Source of the DNA: Inonotus obliquus
Lineage: Eukaryota > Basidiomycota > Agaricomycetes > Hymenochaetales > Hymenochaetaceae
Reading direction: 5' to 3'
Assembly (NCBI GenBank): GCA_032164295.1
Contig: JAJHTX010000001.1
Span: forward strand, 1,550,001 to 1,614,000
Length of the DNA stretch: 64,000 bases
The translations under genes were made by a program, and so were the position numbers. The notes under the pieces are model-generated. The model searched no databases and was not told the DNA's origin. It saw only the letters and a program-made list of their open reading frames with translations. Positions within the stretch are counted from its first letter, which is position 1. Each line of letters opens with the position of its first letter. Of the stretch, positions 11,233 to 24,154 are shown piece by piece.

Positions 11233-14002
11233 CTACGAAGCGTCGGCATCCTTGCCCTTCGCATCCGCACTCGACCCACCAATCATTCCGTCTATAAGGG
11301 TTGACCCGCTGATGATCCCCGTCGTCGCTATCAGTATCCTTCGCCCTGTCAGATCAATTTTAATTACTTTTTTTCCTACGCTCATAAAAGTCGTTCACTC
11401 ACCTTTGCTTCGTTGGCCAACGAGTCGAAGAGCAGCGATTTCGGTGTATGTGCACCCACCCAGGAAGAACACAACAGATGTCATCGTTTTCTCCGACCAG
11501 AGAGCTACTCGGGATATGTTAGACGTGGATGAAGAGCTGCACGAATGACAACCAACCTGAGGATGCAACGCCATGGCTCGCATCGGTTCCGCGGCCTGTC
11601 TGAAGGACGTCAATCGTCTCTCCAGGCAGACTCTCTAATACATCTTCGAAACCCTTCCATCCGAGGATGGGGTGTGCCCTCACTTTACCAAGACTCGATC
11701 CCTTGCCCCTTCTCCCGGCGTCCGTACTATCGCTTGCACCCGAAAGCCCAAGGACACCGCCCTTCTGAACGACACATTGCACCAATCTTACACTCAACGG
11801 AGCGTATCCGGAGTACACATAACTAATGTCGGCCGGTTCGTCCGAGCCCTCGGGTTCTTCTTCCGCGACCAGATGCAGGGACTTCCTTAAGGACGGGTAT
11901 GAAATCTTCAAGGCTGTTAAGGATGTATATGATGTAGGGAGGGGAATTGAGAGAATTAGGCCAAGCGGTGGAGACGATAAGGTCAAAATGAGCGGGAGGT
12001 ATTCATAACCGTAGGTCTTCCAAGACAATACATCAGCCTGATGTCTACAGTCGCTTACAATTAAGGAGGTTAGCTTCACCTGCAGTATCTCCCGTTTAAG
12101 GTTCTCCAAAACCTTGTTCTTAATGCCGCCGTTGATTGTGCTGGCTAGGCAAAGAAGCCGTACGACCAGCTGTATACTGGCACCTTGGGCTATCAGATCT
12201 TCAATCGCGGTGATCTGTGATGAGACCTCAAAGGAGGATAGGAGGTCTGCCACGGAGTAAGGAGTGAACCATGAGAGAAAGTCGCGGACGCCATGCTACC
12301 ACTCACTTTGCTGAATTTCCAGAGCCTTGTTGAATTCATCACTCCTAGTCATTGGAACCAGCATTTCAGATAAGCTAGTATCTGCAAGGGGTCAGTAAGG
12401 TTGTTGAGCTGAAGCGCATCTGTATTCAAAAGAGTTACTCACGAATCCGAAGGGACTGATGGTCCGTTTGCAGTCCGCCGAGCTTCCCCACGAAATCGCG
12501 CAACTGTGCGACTGTTTTCGCTTGCAGCCTGCTCTAATCATGTCATGGGGTAAGAACAATTGTCATCCGAGATGCGGTATTCACTCACCTTGTAATCTTC
12601 GTCAAGTCGGCGGGCATGTTTATTGAGCGTCTTCCCAACCAAAGCAAAATTCAGATCTCGCAGTTCACCAAAAAGACTATCGGTCGTTGCATTAAGATGG
12701 TATTTCTTCTTTGGTTCCTTCGCAGAGAAAGAAGCGGAAGACGCGTGTGAGGACTGCGAAGGAGGAGGAGGAGGAGCGCCTTGTGGATTCGGGGGATTGA
12801 CTAATGAAGCCGGAAGCTCGACATGTGCTACCAGCGACCAAATAAGTAGCAATTTCAGAGGGAGAGGAAGAAAGAAGACATACAGTTCTTTATTCCGAGA
12901 AACTCATCAATCAATCCTTCGTAAGTGAGTTGTGTGAGCATCGGCGTGATCATGTCCACACGACGATCTACAATTATCAACGAGTCGATATGTTCCGAGT
13001 AATTTAACAGCATTTCCGAAGTGGATTCTCGGGCCGCTTGTTCTAGTTGACGAGATAGTAGGCTCGTCAGCCGCTGTAGGTGGTCAGTCTTCCATGTGTG
13101 AGAATGTAGTAAAGAGACCCCATGCTTACTCCAGCGCAGTCACCTTTTCCAATGATCCGTGGCACCTTTCCGTACAATTTCTGCAGGGTCACAAGCGCCT
13201 GTGCCGAATCGTATATAGCAGTCTCGTCTCCGTCCTTCCAACAACCCTTTTCAGCGATAGCGATAATGTAGGGCCAGTGCCACTCACAACCCAGATTTCC
13301 TTGAACGCAGTTTCATGCTCCAAAGAAACAACGTCGTCCGCAATAGGGATGAACTGCATATTGAAAGCCGAAATATTGATTTCACCCAACACTCCCTCTT
13401 CCTCCAATACACGCGTTACAAGCGCAGATGTCCGGGGTACCAATAGCAGAGTATACATATGTTTCTGACCGTCACGAGCATGCTGCTTGATTTGATCTTT
13501 TGTCATTTTAGATATGACCGACTTAAGGTGAGATTGTTGACGAACCTGCAATGATTTTGACCCATCTAATTTTCGGACGAGTTAAGTAGACGATGTTCGT
13601 TGTGCTTGATGATAATGGACCAGGCTCTAGCCAAAACATCTTGTCTACACCTTGGTGCTTTGCATCATGTGAGGGGACGAGTTACTCATGTCACACATAA
13701 TTCACCTCACCTTCAGTAAGGATACTTCGGTGAGTAAACCCAGTGGACCCGCGATGGATGGATCTAGCACGAGTGTTTTGACACCATTCACCTAGGAATC
13801 CAGTTCAGCAGACAGCCTTTACGACAGGCAAACGTAACGTACTGCGTTCAGAGCATTTACCAACGACGTCTTTCCCAGCTCTTTCAGTAACGAAAGGTCA
13901 AGTCCTCTGTCCTCTTCTGCGTCTGTTCGTGAACTCTCTGCGTCTGCCACTACGGATCCAGTTCAAATGAGAATCGGGTACAAGTCAAAGAATTGACTTA
14001 CT
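11233..14002 (-). CDS. VPS33: Vacuolar protein sorting-associated protein 33 (Sec1/Munc18 family)
   Basis: SM-family core subunit of the HOPS and CORVET tethering complexes; it templates SNARE assembly at vacuole and endosome fusion. Fourteen coding exons sum to 2055 nt, 684 residues, the usual VPS33 size. Recognisable blocks in order: [87 protein letters not shown] (the family signature), [73 protein letters not shown] and [14 protein letters not shown]. The in-frame start is only obtained by joining a final A at 14002 to TG at 13949-13948 across a 52-bp intron (13950-14001), so the ATG itself is split. Its promoter must lie in the about 230 bp before the NTE1 stop codon. Confidence 0.93.
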
Positions 14003-14229
14003 TGCTGTCCGTCCGAAATACAAGTACTGTTGGAAATGAGCGAAATATCGTATCGAAACCGGCTGCGCACGCGTCTGACTCTCAATCGCGGTCTACACAG
14101 GCGCACGTGATAGAACTATGACCGATCATCAGTGATCACTCCCAATTTGTCAATTTTTCATAAATGATCAAAGTACACGATATATGCAACTGAGATGAGT
14201 ATGATACGCAAAGCAATAGTCCGTTATAT

Positions 14230-17200
14230 CTAGATAGAATTTCTCCTAGCGCTTTTGCCCTTCTTCTTTCCGTGCTTCCGCGCCTCGCCAAGGTTTTCCA
14301 AAACAACTGCAAGCCTACCATCCTTCTCCCACTCTTCGAGAAGTTTCACCGCTGCAAAATATCCCTTGCTCCGGATCTCTTCGAACTTATTAAATTGCAT
14401 CGTTCCGTACTGCAGCCGAGAACTGTCAGAAAGGAAGCTATTGTAATATTCGATACTCACATCTTGCACTGGCATTTGCATGTAGAAGCATCCACGGGCT
14501 ACTTTAGCTTCTTCCAACGTTTTCACGCTTGACACGCTGTAAATAGACGGTGTGAGTTTCTTAACAAGAATTCAACGCAAAGACTAACTAGGCCAAACGG
14601 CTCTGGATCTCTGTGATCGGTGGAATTTTCCTGGCGTTGGAGAACGGATTCCATCTGTTTATGAACAACCATATTCCAGACACTGAATCTCCGAAGTTCC
14701 TCGGAGAATTATCGTAGACCTAGTCATGGTCGCGTGAGAAACTAGTTTCCGAACAACGAACAGCAGACTCACGGATGCAACATCAGAAGCAAATACCACC
14801 CTTGCGCCCATCGAAAGCATTGTAGATACCTAGGGTAACATAGGACCAATGAGTCTTGCCCAAAGGTATGGGAGCGATCTCAGCGTACGGGAAGATTGTC
14901 AACTGGGAAGCCAGTCCCGTTAGTGTGTACCAATCAGAGTATCGTAATACTCACCGTATCCGCCATCAACTAGCATACCTCCATTATCACACAACGGTGG
15001 TAGAAGACCAACCAGGGTCATAGAAGCACCTAAAGCATTGAGCTTTGTATGTTGGCGGGACAGACAGGAACAATCTCACTCACGAATATATCGCCAAGCA
15101 TAACCCGATTCATGAATCTCCATCCGAGAAGTCAGGATATTCGTCGTCTATCTCCGAATACTCATTAGCGGCGAACAGCAATGCAATCTCGCGATCGCTC
15201 TTACATTGCAAAAGAAGGGAAGCCACATGTCCTCTATATGCAAATCGTAAAATGACTGCATAGGCGGGTTAGATGGTATTTGGGAGGTATCGAAAGGATG
15301 TGAACCTTGTAAATCCCTCGATTGAACTCATGGCCCTAGGTTAAAAAATCACATATTAGTTGGGTACATGAAATTGTTGTTAGATCTCACCGTAGTATAT
15401 GCGACGATGGGATAGGTTAGATCCGACAACAAGCGCCAGATATTACTCATTCGAGACGAGAAGTGCTTCGTTCGACCATCACTTGACAGCAGATCGCCTT
15501 CCCGTGCATATAACCCCCCAATGAAGGCTCCGATGCTTGTCCCGCCGATATGATCGATGGGAATACCCCGCTCTTCCATGGCTTGAATGAGACCCTATGA
15601 TTTCATTGGTCAAGGTCAGTCATGACGCGTTGCTCAGCAAAAAAGATACACAGACCAAATGAGAGAGGCCCCGAGCCCCGCCTCCTCCTAGAATTAATCC
15701 AATGGATTTCCCACATATTCTCCGTGCCAAACGAGCGAAGTCGCTCGTTTGTGCAGGTCGCTGGGGACGCGGAATGTCTCGACCGCCACGGAACTTCTGA
15801 ATTTCATTTTGTACTCTATCCTTCAGATTCTTCAATGCGGCGACAGCAGCTGGGTCGGGGTCCTTGAATATCGGCGGCTTTCCAACTGGCAGAACGATGC
15901 CCTTGAGAAGTTTTGAGATCCTAGTTGATATGAATTGGACATGATACCTACTGGAAGCTCGACATGAAAGTGCCGACTTATCCAAGGTCGTTTCTATAAT
16001 AGTGTGAGAGATAAAGCCCTCTAGAAGAGAAATCGCCGTTACCTTTAACCATTCCCTCGTGCTACCAGGCACAACGCTGCGTTCAGGATGGAGCAGAACA
16101 AGTTCCTTCCTTGCGGTCGTCTTGATAGACATAAGTAACCGCTCATATTCGCCTAGACTCGGATCATCGCCAGCTCCAATTACCATGACACAATCTGCCT
16201 GTATTTCGGGCGTCTATACACGAAGAATCGGTACCATCGACAGAATCACTCACCTGGCGAATGCAAGTTTGGGTCCAGTTACTATTTACGGGCGAATCAA
16301 CTACATACAGCACAATCCTGTACCGCTGCTCCTGATCAGCCAACCAACCAGCGACCTTGATCTTTCCCATCCTCGTGAAAGCATGTCTCCCAAGACTTCG
16401 GCTTATTGAAGCTTGATTCAGATATGCTGTTGGCGCACCATGACCCTCCAATGCATTCTGTAACTTCTTTGCGAATGTCTCTATTGGGATGCTACGGGAT
16501 ACGGGCATAATAGCAACAGTCTTCAGATTCAAATTGTTCACGCCAGGCTCAGACGGGGAGTTTGCTGTACGGGGACCAGACGAGAAATCCACTTCCTCTC
16601 GGACCCTTGAAGCTATCAATCGCAGGAGCCTTGAAGATCGAACGTGAGGATTAGTGCCCCTTGATGAGTCCTAAGTTGTGCTCACTGAGAAGTAGCTTGA
16701 GGATTTCTGGTACCAAAGAAAGGGTTATTAGGTGAAACATGTTTGATCGATAAGGACACGAACCGAGCTGAGATAGCATTGAACAAGGTCAGTGGCATAC
16801 GGACAAGTTCCGTATCTCTTATTGCATGAACGGTATTCCGTCGCGGAGTGCGAGAAATTACATCGAGCTCGCCGACCTGGAGAAGTGAATGAATATGATT
16901 GGCAGGATCATAGGGCAATGTCATTGGCCACATGCACTCACAGGGTCTCCTTGACCATATTCGCCTAAAGGCAAATAGGTAAATGATTGGATTTCCAACA
17001 TTAAGACTTTATCCGCTACTTGCCCAGAATTTTTACTTCTCCGTCCTCCTTGTCATCAATCGCTCGTAACCGGCCATTGATAACAATATAAAAGCTGTCA
17101 CTTGGATCGCCTGGCCGCCATAGGACCTTACCTCCAGTAACCTGCATCCAGTCCAAGGAAGCGTCGATATGAAGCACTGTAAAAATATCTGTCAGGACAC

Positions 17201-19942
17201 TGAATGGAGCACCTAAATACCGAATACTGACCCAGTGGAGATAATAGTGATATCAGTCGTTTGGCCAAAGTAAGGAGAACGATGGGCCGTTTCTCGAGGA
17301 GACGTTCAAGTGCATGGTATGGCAAGAACCCTACGTAGGTATTCATCTTAGCAGTGATGTCGACATATGACGGAATGCCACATAAGGAAGCTAAGTTCAG
17401 GCACAGAGACATGAGTTACAGTTGGCAAAATAATACAAAGGCGACGAACCAAGGTAGCCAGCAATGCCTCCTGGATTCACAGTGAAGAGAAATCTACGTC
17501 CCTCATCTGACAAATTCTTAGAAGCCATGCGTTCGTGTTGACTTGTGTTGCTCCGACGAGCTGCTTGTGGTCTGTTTGCTCGAGCGGCAGGTGTAGCGGT
17601 TGCGTTACGCGGCTTGGACGGAGGCGCTTGTTCCCAGTCTTCACGCCCTCTTTTACTTTGTGTTTCATGTTCTGGAGGCAATGAGATATCAAGCATGCCT
17701 TCGATGACATAGAATAGTCCTTGACGACAACCCCCGTCAGTCATTCCTGATACAGTGCAAAGGGTGCGAGATTACTTACCCGGATGTCGTTCTCCCGCTC
17801 TCGCAAGCGTGGAACCGACCGGGAAATACAGTATTTCAACTTCATTATCCAAAGCACTAGCCGCATGAAGACCACCCATCACCGACTCGCTCGTACCACT
17901 GGAAGCATCATCTCCCGTCTCTAGCAATGAAAGGGATCCAAACGATGTAAATCCTGTGTTACGCTCAAATCCATCACCACTGCGACTTCCTACTGCCGAA
18001 AATGGAGGAGATGTTTCCACCGACTCCATCTCGCTAAGCGGTGGCTGTTGTAACCCTATGGACTTCGCGATACAAGACATCACTTCCTCTCTCAAGTTGA
18101 AGTCATCGCCTAGGACGTGGTGATTAGCACCGATCACAGGACTTTCCAAAGAAGCTGCACGACTTCCTGCACCGAAGGCAGTCAAAGATCTATGCAGCAT
18201 CCGATATGGGTCATCAAGAAGCGCAGATGAATGTAAGTCTCCTGCTTGTACTTGATGGCGGGATGGGTGATGACGAATTGCACTAGAGCTTTCTTTCGGG
18301 GCGCCTGTAAGACTCTGGGATTGGGAAACGGGACTGTCTACAATCGCAGATTCATCGTAGGGTGGGAGAATCTGCTCCGAGGACGTCTGTGGATTACCCA
18401 GAATGAGGTACTCGTCTTCGGCTTCTGGACTGTCTTCGCGAGTCTGGGCATCGAATTTGTGTCTTAGAGCATGCAGTCCCCCTCCTTCGTAAAATCTTCT
18501 CGGTAATGGATGGCAAGCGATGTCATTTATAGCTTTCTCAGCTCGAATGACTTCGGTGGTTAATCCAAGGTATTTATGCGCAGCATTGATAGTAACACGC
18601 GAGAACCTGGTCAAGATTACTTTGCAAAAATTTCAACGAGGATTTGATGAGGGACAACTTGGAACTTCACCGCACCTTGCACGATATGGGCAGAAGCTTT
18701 GGGGTACTGTTTGACCAAGCGGCGGAATGCTTCAGCAGGAATAACAGCGAGTGTGGAATCTTCAACAGCCAAAGCAACGATACCATGCTCCGCGACTCGC
18801 ACGCGAGGTCTCCTCCCCATAGGCGTTGACGAACTTCGCCGGTAAGACTGGTTCTCTTGAGAATTAGGAGATAGAATAGTTGCATCATCCCCATGAATAG
18901 TGGAACCGGAAGATGACACAGACGGCCTTCGTCGCGAATGAGAACGACTTGATAATCCAACCGTATCAGATGTAATGATCTCAAGATCCAAGTTCGAAAT
19001 GTCAGAATCGGATCTATGTCGTGTCGAACAAGAAGTATCCTCAACATCTTGACCAGGCCCGGTTTCACCATCGTCTTGCCAGCTTATTCGTATGTCCTCC
19101 GTGAAAAGGCTTAAAATGGTGAAGAGGCTCGACAAAGTACCACCACTGCCAACTTCATTCAGTAGTTGATATCCGTTTGGACTAGCGGATTCCCAAGAAT
19201 CTTCTTCGAGCTGCGCGTCCCCTGTCTTAGTGTGGACCTGAACTAAACCATCAATAACGCAATAGAAATTCTTGTCCTGATTCAACGAAATGCTATCTCC
19301 AGCGATGAGTCGTCGAGTCTGGAGATGCCGTGCCAACTCGTGAAATACCTAAAAAAATCCGTCAACAGTCGAACTCAGCTGGCAATGATTAGAAACACGC
19401 ACTGGCTTCTCGAGAAACCCAAAGATCCTAATGGCCTCCAGAAACTCATCCAGATAATTGTGAAAGTTTGGAGGGGTCTCCGTGGCATTGACATCCGGAT
19501 GAAGTTCCTTGGCATCCGTCTTCACCAATGGCGGTTCTTTCAATGTCGTGTACACATTCAGGTAGCGAAATCGAATGTAGTAGTTCAAAGCGACTGCAGA
19601 CGCAACAAAGATAATGACAAAGGACCAGAAGTTGAGCTAATACGACGGCGAATGGTTAGATTATGATAGCATTAGCCAACTCTTGTCCTCAGCACGTACC
19701 GTGAACGTCAAGGAGTACGACAAGACAGCATACATGAACCGCGGTACGGATATCGTTGAGAACGCGATTAACGACTTGGCCCAGGATAATAGCCATACTG
19801 TACGGCGTCAGAAGACAGACTTTATAAAGACGAGCTGTAAATACTCACGAAGAACCCAAAATACGGCCGCGACGAGAGATACCAAAGGGTGCGTCGGGCT
19901 TGCACCCAGCTCCCTCGCATCGGGAACCTCAATCGTGGACAT
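14230..19942 (-). CDS. NTE1: Lysophospholipase NTE1 (patatin-like, cNMP-binding domains)
   Basis: ER-membrane serine esterase that deacylates phosphatidylcholine to glycerophosphocholine (neuropathy target esterase family). The N-terminus (ATG at 19942) has three hydrophobic spans: [12 protein letters not shown]; the segment ending [17 protein letters not shown]; and [18 protein letters not shown]. Then come cyclic-nucleotide-binding-like domains (for example [16 protein letters not shown] and, further on, [15 protein letters not shown] with [16 protein letters not shown]) separated by long Ser-rich linkers. The patatin domain shows the oxyanion loop [16 protein letters not shown], the nucleophile elbow GGTSIGAF (Gly-x-Ser-x-Gly) and the catalytic Asp in GGMLVDGGY, so it looks active. 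About 20 exons; each junction examined keeps the frame. The C-terminus is basic ([13 protein letters not shown]). It lies tandem with VPS33 and chitin synthase, all on the minus strand. Confidence 0.95.
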
Positions 19943-20384
19943 GGCTGTTTTCGGCCCAAGTCAAGAGCTGATCCACTTGAGCACGTCTTTCCAGCGAGAT
20001 GGACTCGTTTCTTTCGACGAAGCGCCTCAGAAGGTATGTTCATATAAGATGAGAGACATGGTTCACTTATCGTATCTGTACTATCGTCTGTCCAACACGT
20101 GCATTGCTATCATATCAAAAAAAAAACACGTTCGTCGCGCCGATCTTTACTACGTCATTCCAAAATCCGTCCCTGATCAGATTCCATATACAAAGCTTCA
20201 ATCATGATACTACATAGAACCAACACTACTGGAAGGCATACTTGAAAGAGAGGGGCTAGGTATCGGTTTAGATAAAACTGTGTAACTTCAGACGAACAAC
20301 AATCATCGCGAAGGATAACCAAAGGGAATAAAGCTAAAAACTCGAATACGAATAATAGACAATGACCAGACAGCCAGCGACTGA
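19943..20384. other. Intergenic between NTE1 and chitin synthase
   Basis: About 440 bp serving as NTE1 promoter and chitin synthase 3' flank. A run of ten A residues lies at about 20118-20127. I see no gene. Confidence 0.6.
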
Positions 20385-23300
20385 TCAGTGTCCGAAAAGC
20401 CTCAGCAGAAGATACAACGCCGACATGGTAAAGCGAATTGCACTTATACCGGCCCTATAAAACGAGCAGTCAGATAGAGTCATTATCAAAAGTCGAGTTG
20501 ACTTACAGTGCATAGAACAAGAACGCGAGGTATGGGTTGAAGGTAGCACTATTGTCCACATCAAGATTATTCTGGACCCAATCTTGGAAAGCCTTAGATG
20601 TGAAGAAAATAATCATGGCCCTAAATATTGAAGTTAGCAAACGACATCACTCGAAAGTATTATTCGACTATACTGACATGTTTGTCCCCACCCACGTCAG
20701 TACGACATTTGTCCTAGAGTTCCTATCGTGATCTGCCTGCTTGGTCGCAGCATCTTTACATAAATTGCCACTTCAGTACAGACGACCAGCATTGAAAAAC
20801 TAACAACGTACCGCGGTGCTCTTTCTCTTCGGGTGGCTTCTGGCGAAGCGCACTTTGGCTCGCATACCACAAACTATCAACGTCTTCCTTGGCCGTGGGC
20901 AATTCTACTTCGAGGACCTCCTTTCCGCTGGCATCTTTGACCTTCTTTGCGCCTCCAAGGTCTTTGCTTGAACCATTGTCACCCTTCGTTCCCCTTTAGA
21001 CAACAAATCAACTACCGTCCGTTGATACGGAAACTTACTGATGCTTACCAAGTGACATCGTGCAAATTGCACATCGCGTACATCATGAGAATGTTGACAT
21101 CTGAGGGTGTGCGTCAGAAGTGTAGAACAAGACTGTTATTTGAAACTTACAGCTAGGTAGATAGAACAGATATTGGAGGAAAGATGTAAACATGTGCCAC
21201 GGCTCAAAATGCATCAGGGAACTGATCAGGTAGAGTCCTACGAAAATCTATCATTCAGCTAGTGTTTCCTTGAGGGCATTTTGACTAACCGTAAGTTGCC
21301 GCGAGCGAGATGACAATGTCTCGGAATGTTTCGTTTTCTGCAATCAGACTATTACAATGGACAAGTTAAACAGGACACCCCTTTATGACACAAGTAATAA
21401 CACTGACTTTCCAATGTCCTCCCAACCTTCGGCGGTGTGCGGGACCGCCAAGTAGACAGTATAACCGGCGCACCACAGCGTGATAATATTGCAGAAGCCG
21501 AAGAGAATTATGGCCGCAACATAGCTACAACAACATTCAGCACCATCGGGGAAAGGTCTAGGTTACAAACTCACATCCACTTGGAACCTTGTGGACGATT
21601 GCCTAAGGAACAGACTGTCATCACGAAAAGAAGTGCGATATAAAGCTAGGATGATGTTAGAAAACATCCGAAATGGCAAAGCACTCGCGTGTACCTTGAG
21701 GACAATCTCAAAAATTGCAGCACCAGCTCCCACACTCAGGAAGTTGAAGGCGTCCGTGTCTCGATCCGCGGTAGCTGACGAAACCAACTGGAAGTGATAA
21801 TTCAACAAACTCGTATTGCAAGTATGGAGTTTCACTTACAAAGAAGAAAGCAAGATAGAAGTTCGCCAGCGAGGTCCACGTAAAGATGAGTTGGATTGCA
21901 TTGTAAAGGAACTCGAGGAAGAGGAAGAACATCCGGAAGATATTGTGGCCACTTGTGAAGATGCGATAGAAATGGAATGTCGCATGGATGGCGGCGAAAA
22001 GCGATCCGTTGAGCCATCTACGCCTCTGAGAAATAAATTCCGGAACGGTAGTCGGGACATCTGTTGCCGCCTTTGCACTCTTCACATATCGCAGACTTTA
22101 CGCATCCAATCAGAGGTAAGAAAATAGCTTTCAGGTGAGGACGGAAACTCACACCCAGGATTCATGTTTCTTCGTCACTATCTCGAAACAGAGAATGCGA
22201 TCCTCTGCGAGATACTAGAGCAGAGTAAGACATCACGCTCAAACTTAAAGGAGTTTACAATTGCATACTAACCATATTACGCTCTAAAGTGGCAATGAGA
22301 AACGTGCATTGAACACTTGAAGAGAAAGAAAACTCACCGAATATGCTGGAGCCTTGCACACCTCCGCCATGCATAGTTTCACCCTTGAAGTAACTGGCCA
22401 ATGGTCCGGTTCCGTCTGGGTGGTTCTGAAGCGCCTTGTATCGGTACGCAGAAAAGGCACCGGGAAGCACCGAAATGTATCCAAATACAGACTCCAATGG
22501 CTTGTCAAGAATATTTGACATCTTGTACTCAAAGTTCTGGGAGGCTGCGAGCGGGCTTGTCAAGAGCAGAGAGCAACCTTTACCGGTATCGACACAGATC
22601 CTAACGAAGGTTTCGTATCAATATAGGGTTTTCGAATGGATAGAGAAGACCTACTCTCCACATGCACCACCGACATTCTTGTTCTTATCAAAACCTAAGA
22701 AATGGGCGAGTTAATCTTTTGGATAGGATCAAGAAAATCCCGACAAACATTTCCAGAGTTCATAAATGGAAGTTCCTGTTGGTTTGGTACCAACATCCAG
22801 CAAAACACAGACTAAGAGAATAATCTGTCAGCTAAACGAGCCATGCAGCCTGCAGCAAATACACATACCATTGGGCTTAATGAGAGGACCGAAAGCGTTG
22901 AAGAACCACCGATGGCTATTCAGCTTCTTCTTGTTCTGCTCCTTCAGACAGAAAATAACCTGAACTGGGCAAGCGCCGGTTGAAACTTCGCCTGAATCGG
23001 AGACAACTACGTTGGAGGTGTATCTTCGGAAGAAAATGTTGGTGACGAATGATCGAAGGCATCAAGTTTACGACTGACTCAAAAATATGCGCTGTGACAT
23101 CCTGTCCAGCCACGGAATCCTTTGCTATACCTTCTTGGTAACAACCCATCTGTTGAGAAGTCAGCAAAAAATCTCAAGCTAAGGACAATCATTTACCAAT
23201 GCGAGGACATGTAGCGTCCGTTTATTGACCTTGCTGCGTCCATCGGAAACGACGCAAACTACAACCTTTTGCCAGCCATCAGGGCCCCAGGTCTTGGATC

Positions 23301-24154
23301 TTGTCCGGGAGCAGAGGTGGGCAACATTCTTGATGACGCTGTATGAGGAAAAGAAATCATTTATAGGTCGATTCTTATCATGATACCATAGGTCTTACGC
23401 ATTCATGGTCCTAACAAACAGTATCTCATCTTCATTGTACATGGTCATTACAATGAAGAGCTCAGTGCGTCGACTACCACGCAAACACCGATGAGTTACA
23501 TATCATAAGATAAGTGTGAAAACACAACTTACTTGTACAGATAAGGTCGGAGAGAATATTTCTGGCGCATGAAATCGCTGTGTTGACATTAGATTGGTGG
23601 GGATTGTACAAGAATCGAAGAGTATCTTACTCAGGATCGCAGGTTGCAGCCGTATACCGCATCTTTGTCATCTCTTCGGATCCACCAGCAGTTTTGGGAA
23701 CGATGCTAGATGGGACGAGGACATCGAGTACAAGATTTCCCTGGTATAGTTCGACCTGGCGAACAGAACGACGCTTCATCAACTTTTCTCTCGCGGTGGA
23801 CCATCCGCCGGTGCTCTGTTCTCTAAGCGGAGGCCGAAGTTGATGCGCGGGGGGATAGCTCGGCTGGGAAGCATACGGCATAGAGGGAAGAGGAGGGGCA
23901 ACCTGGGACATTTCGTATTGGGGATTCAGGTGGGCCTGCGAGTCAGCGTAGCCGCTGTGATAGGTATTAAACGACTTCGTCGACTTGTTGTCCCAATTGG
24001 AATGCGTCTCGTATTCGTTATACGTGGGGTAATTGCCAGCATTACCCGAATGCATATCTGTGGAATACGCGTGCACGCCTGATGAGGGAGGATAGTCGGT
24101 CTGGTATTGGTTATTGTTTGAGTAGTAAGGATCGTTGCGCTGGTGGTAAGCCAT
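20385..24154 (-). CDS. Chitin synthase, division 1 (class I-III)
   Basis: Plasma-membrane family GT2 enzyme that polymerises UDP-GlcNAc into wall chitin. The N-terminal about 130 residues are Tyr/Asn/Ser/Pro-rich and disordered. The chitin synthase N-terminal motif [21 protein letters not shown] follows, then the catalytic core: [28 protein letters not shown], a [17 protein letters not shown] block, GACGEI with [35 protein letters not shown] and the signature QRRRWLNGS. The C-terminal third is a set of membrane helices ending with [12 protein letters not shown] before TGA at 20385. The frame can be extended 24 bases upstream only by using TTG, so I place the start at the ATG at 24154 ([11 protein letters not shown]). 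More than ten short introns. I do not separate class I, II and III with certainty. Confidence 0.92.
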
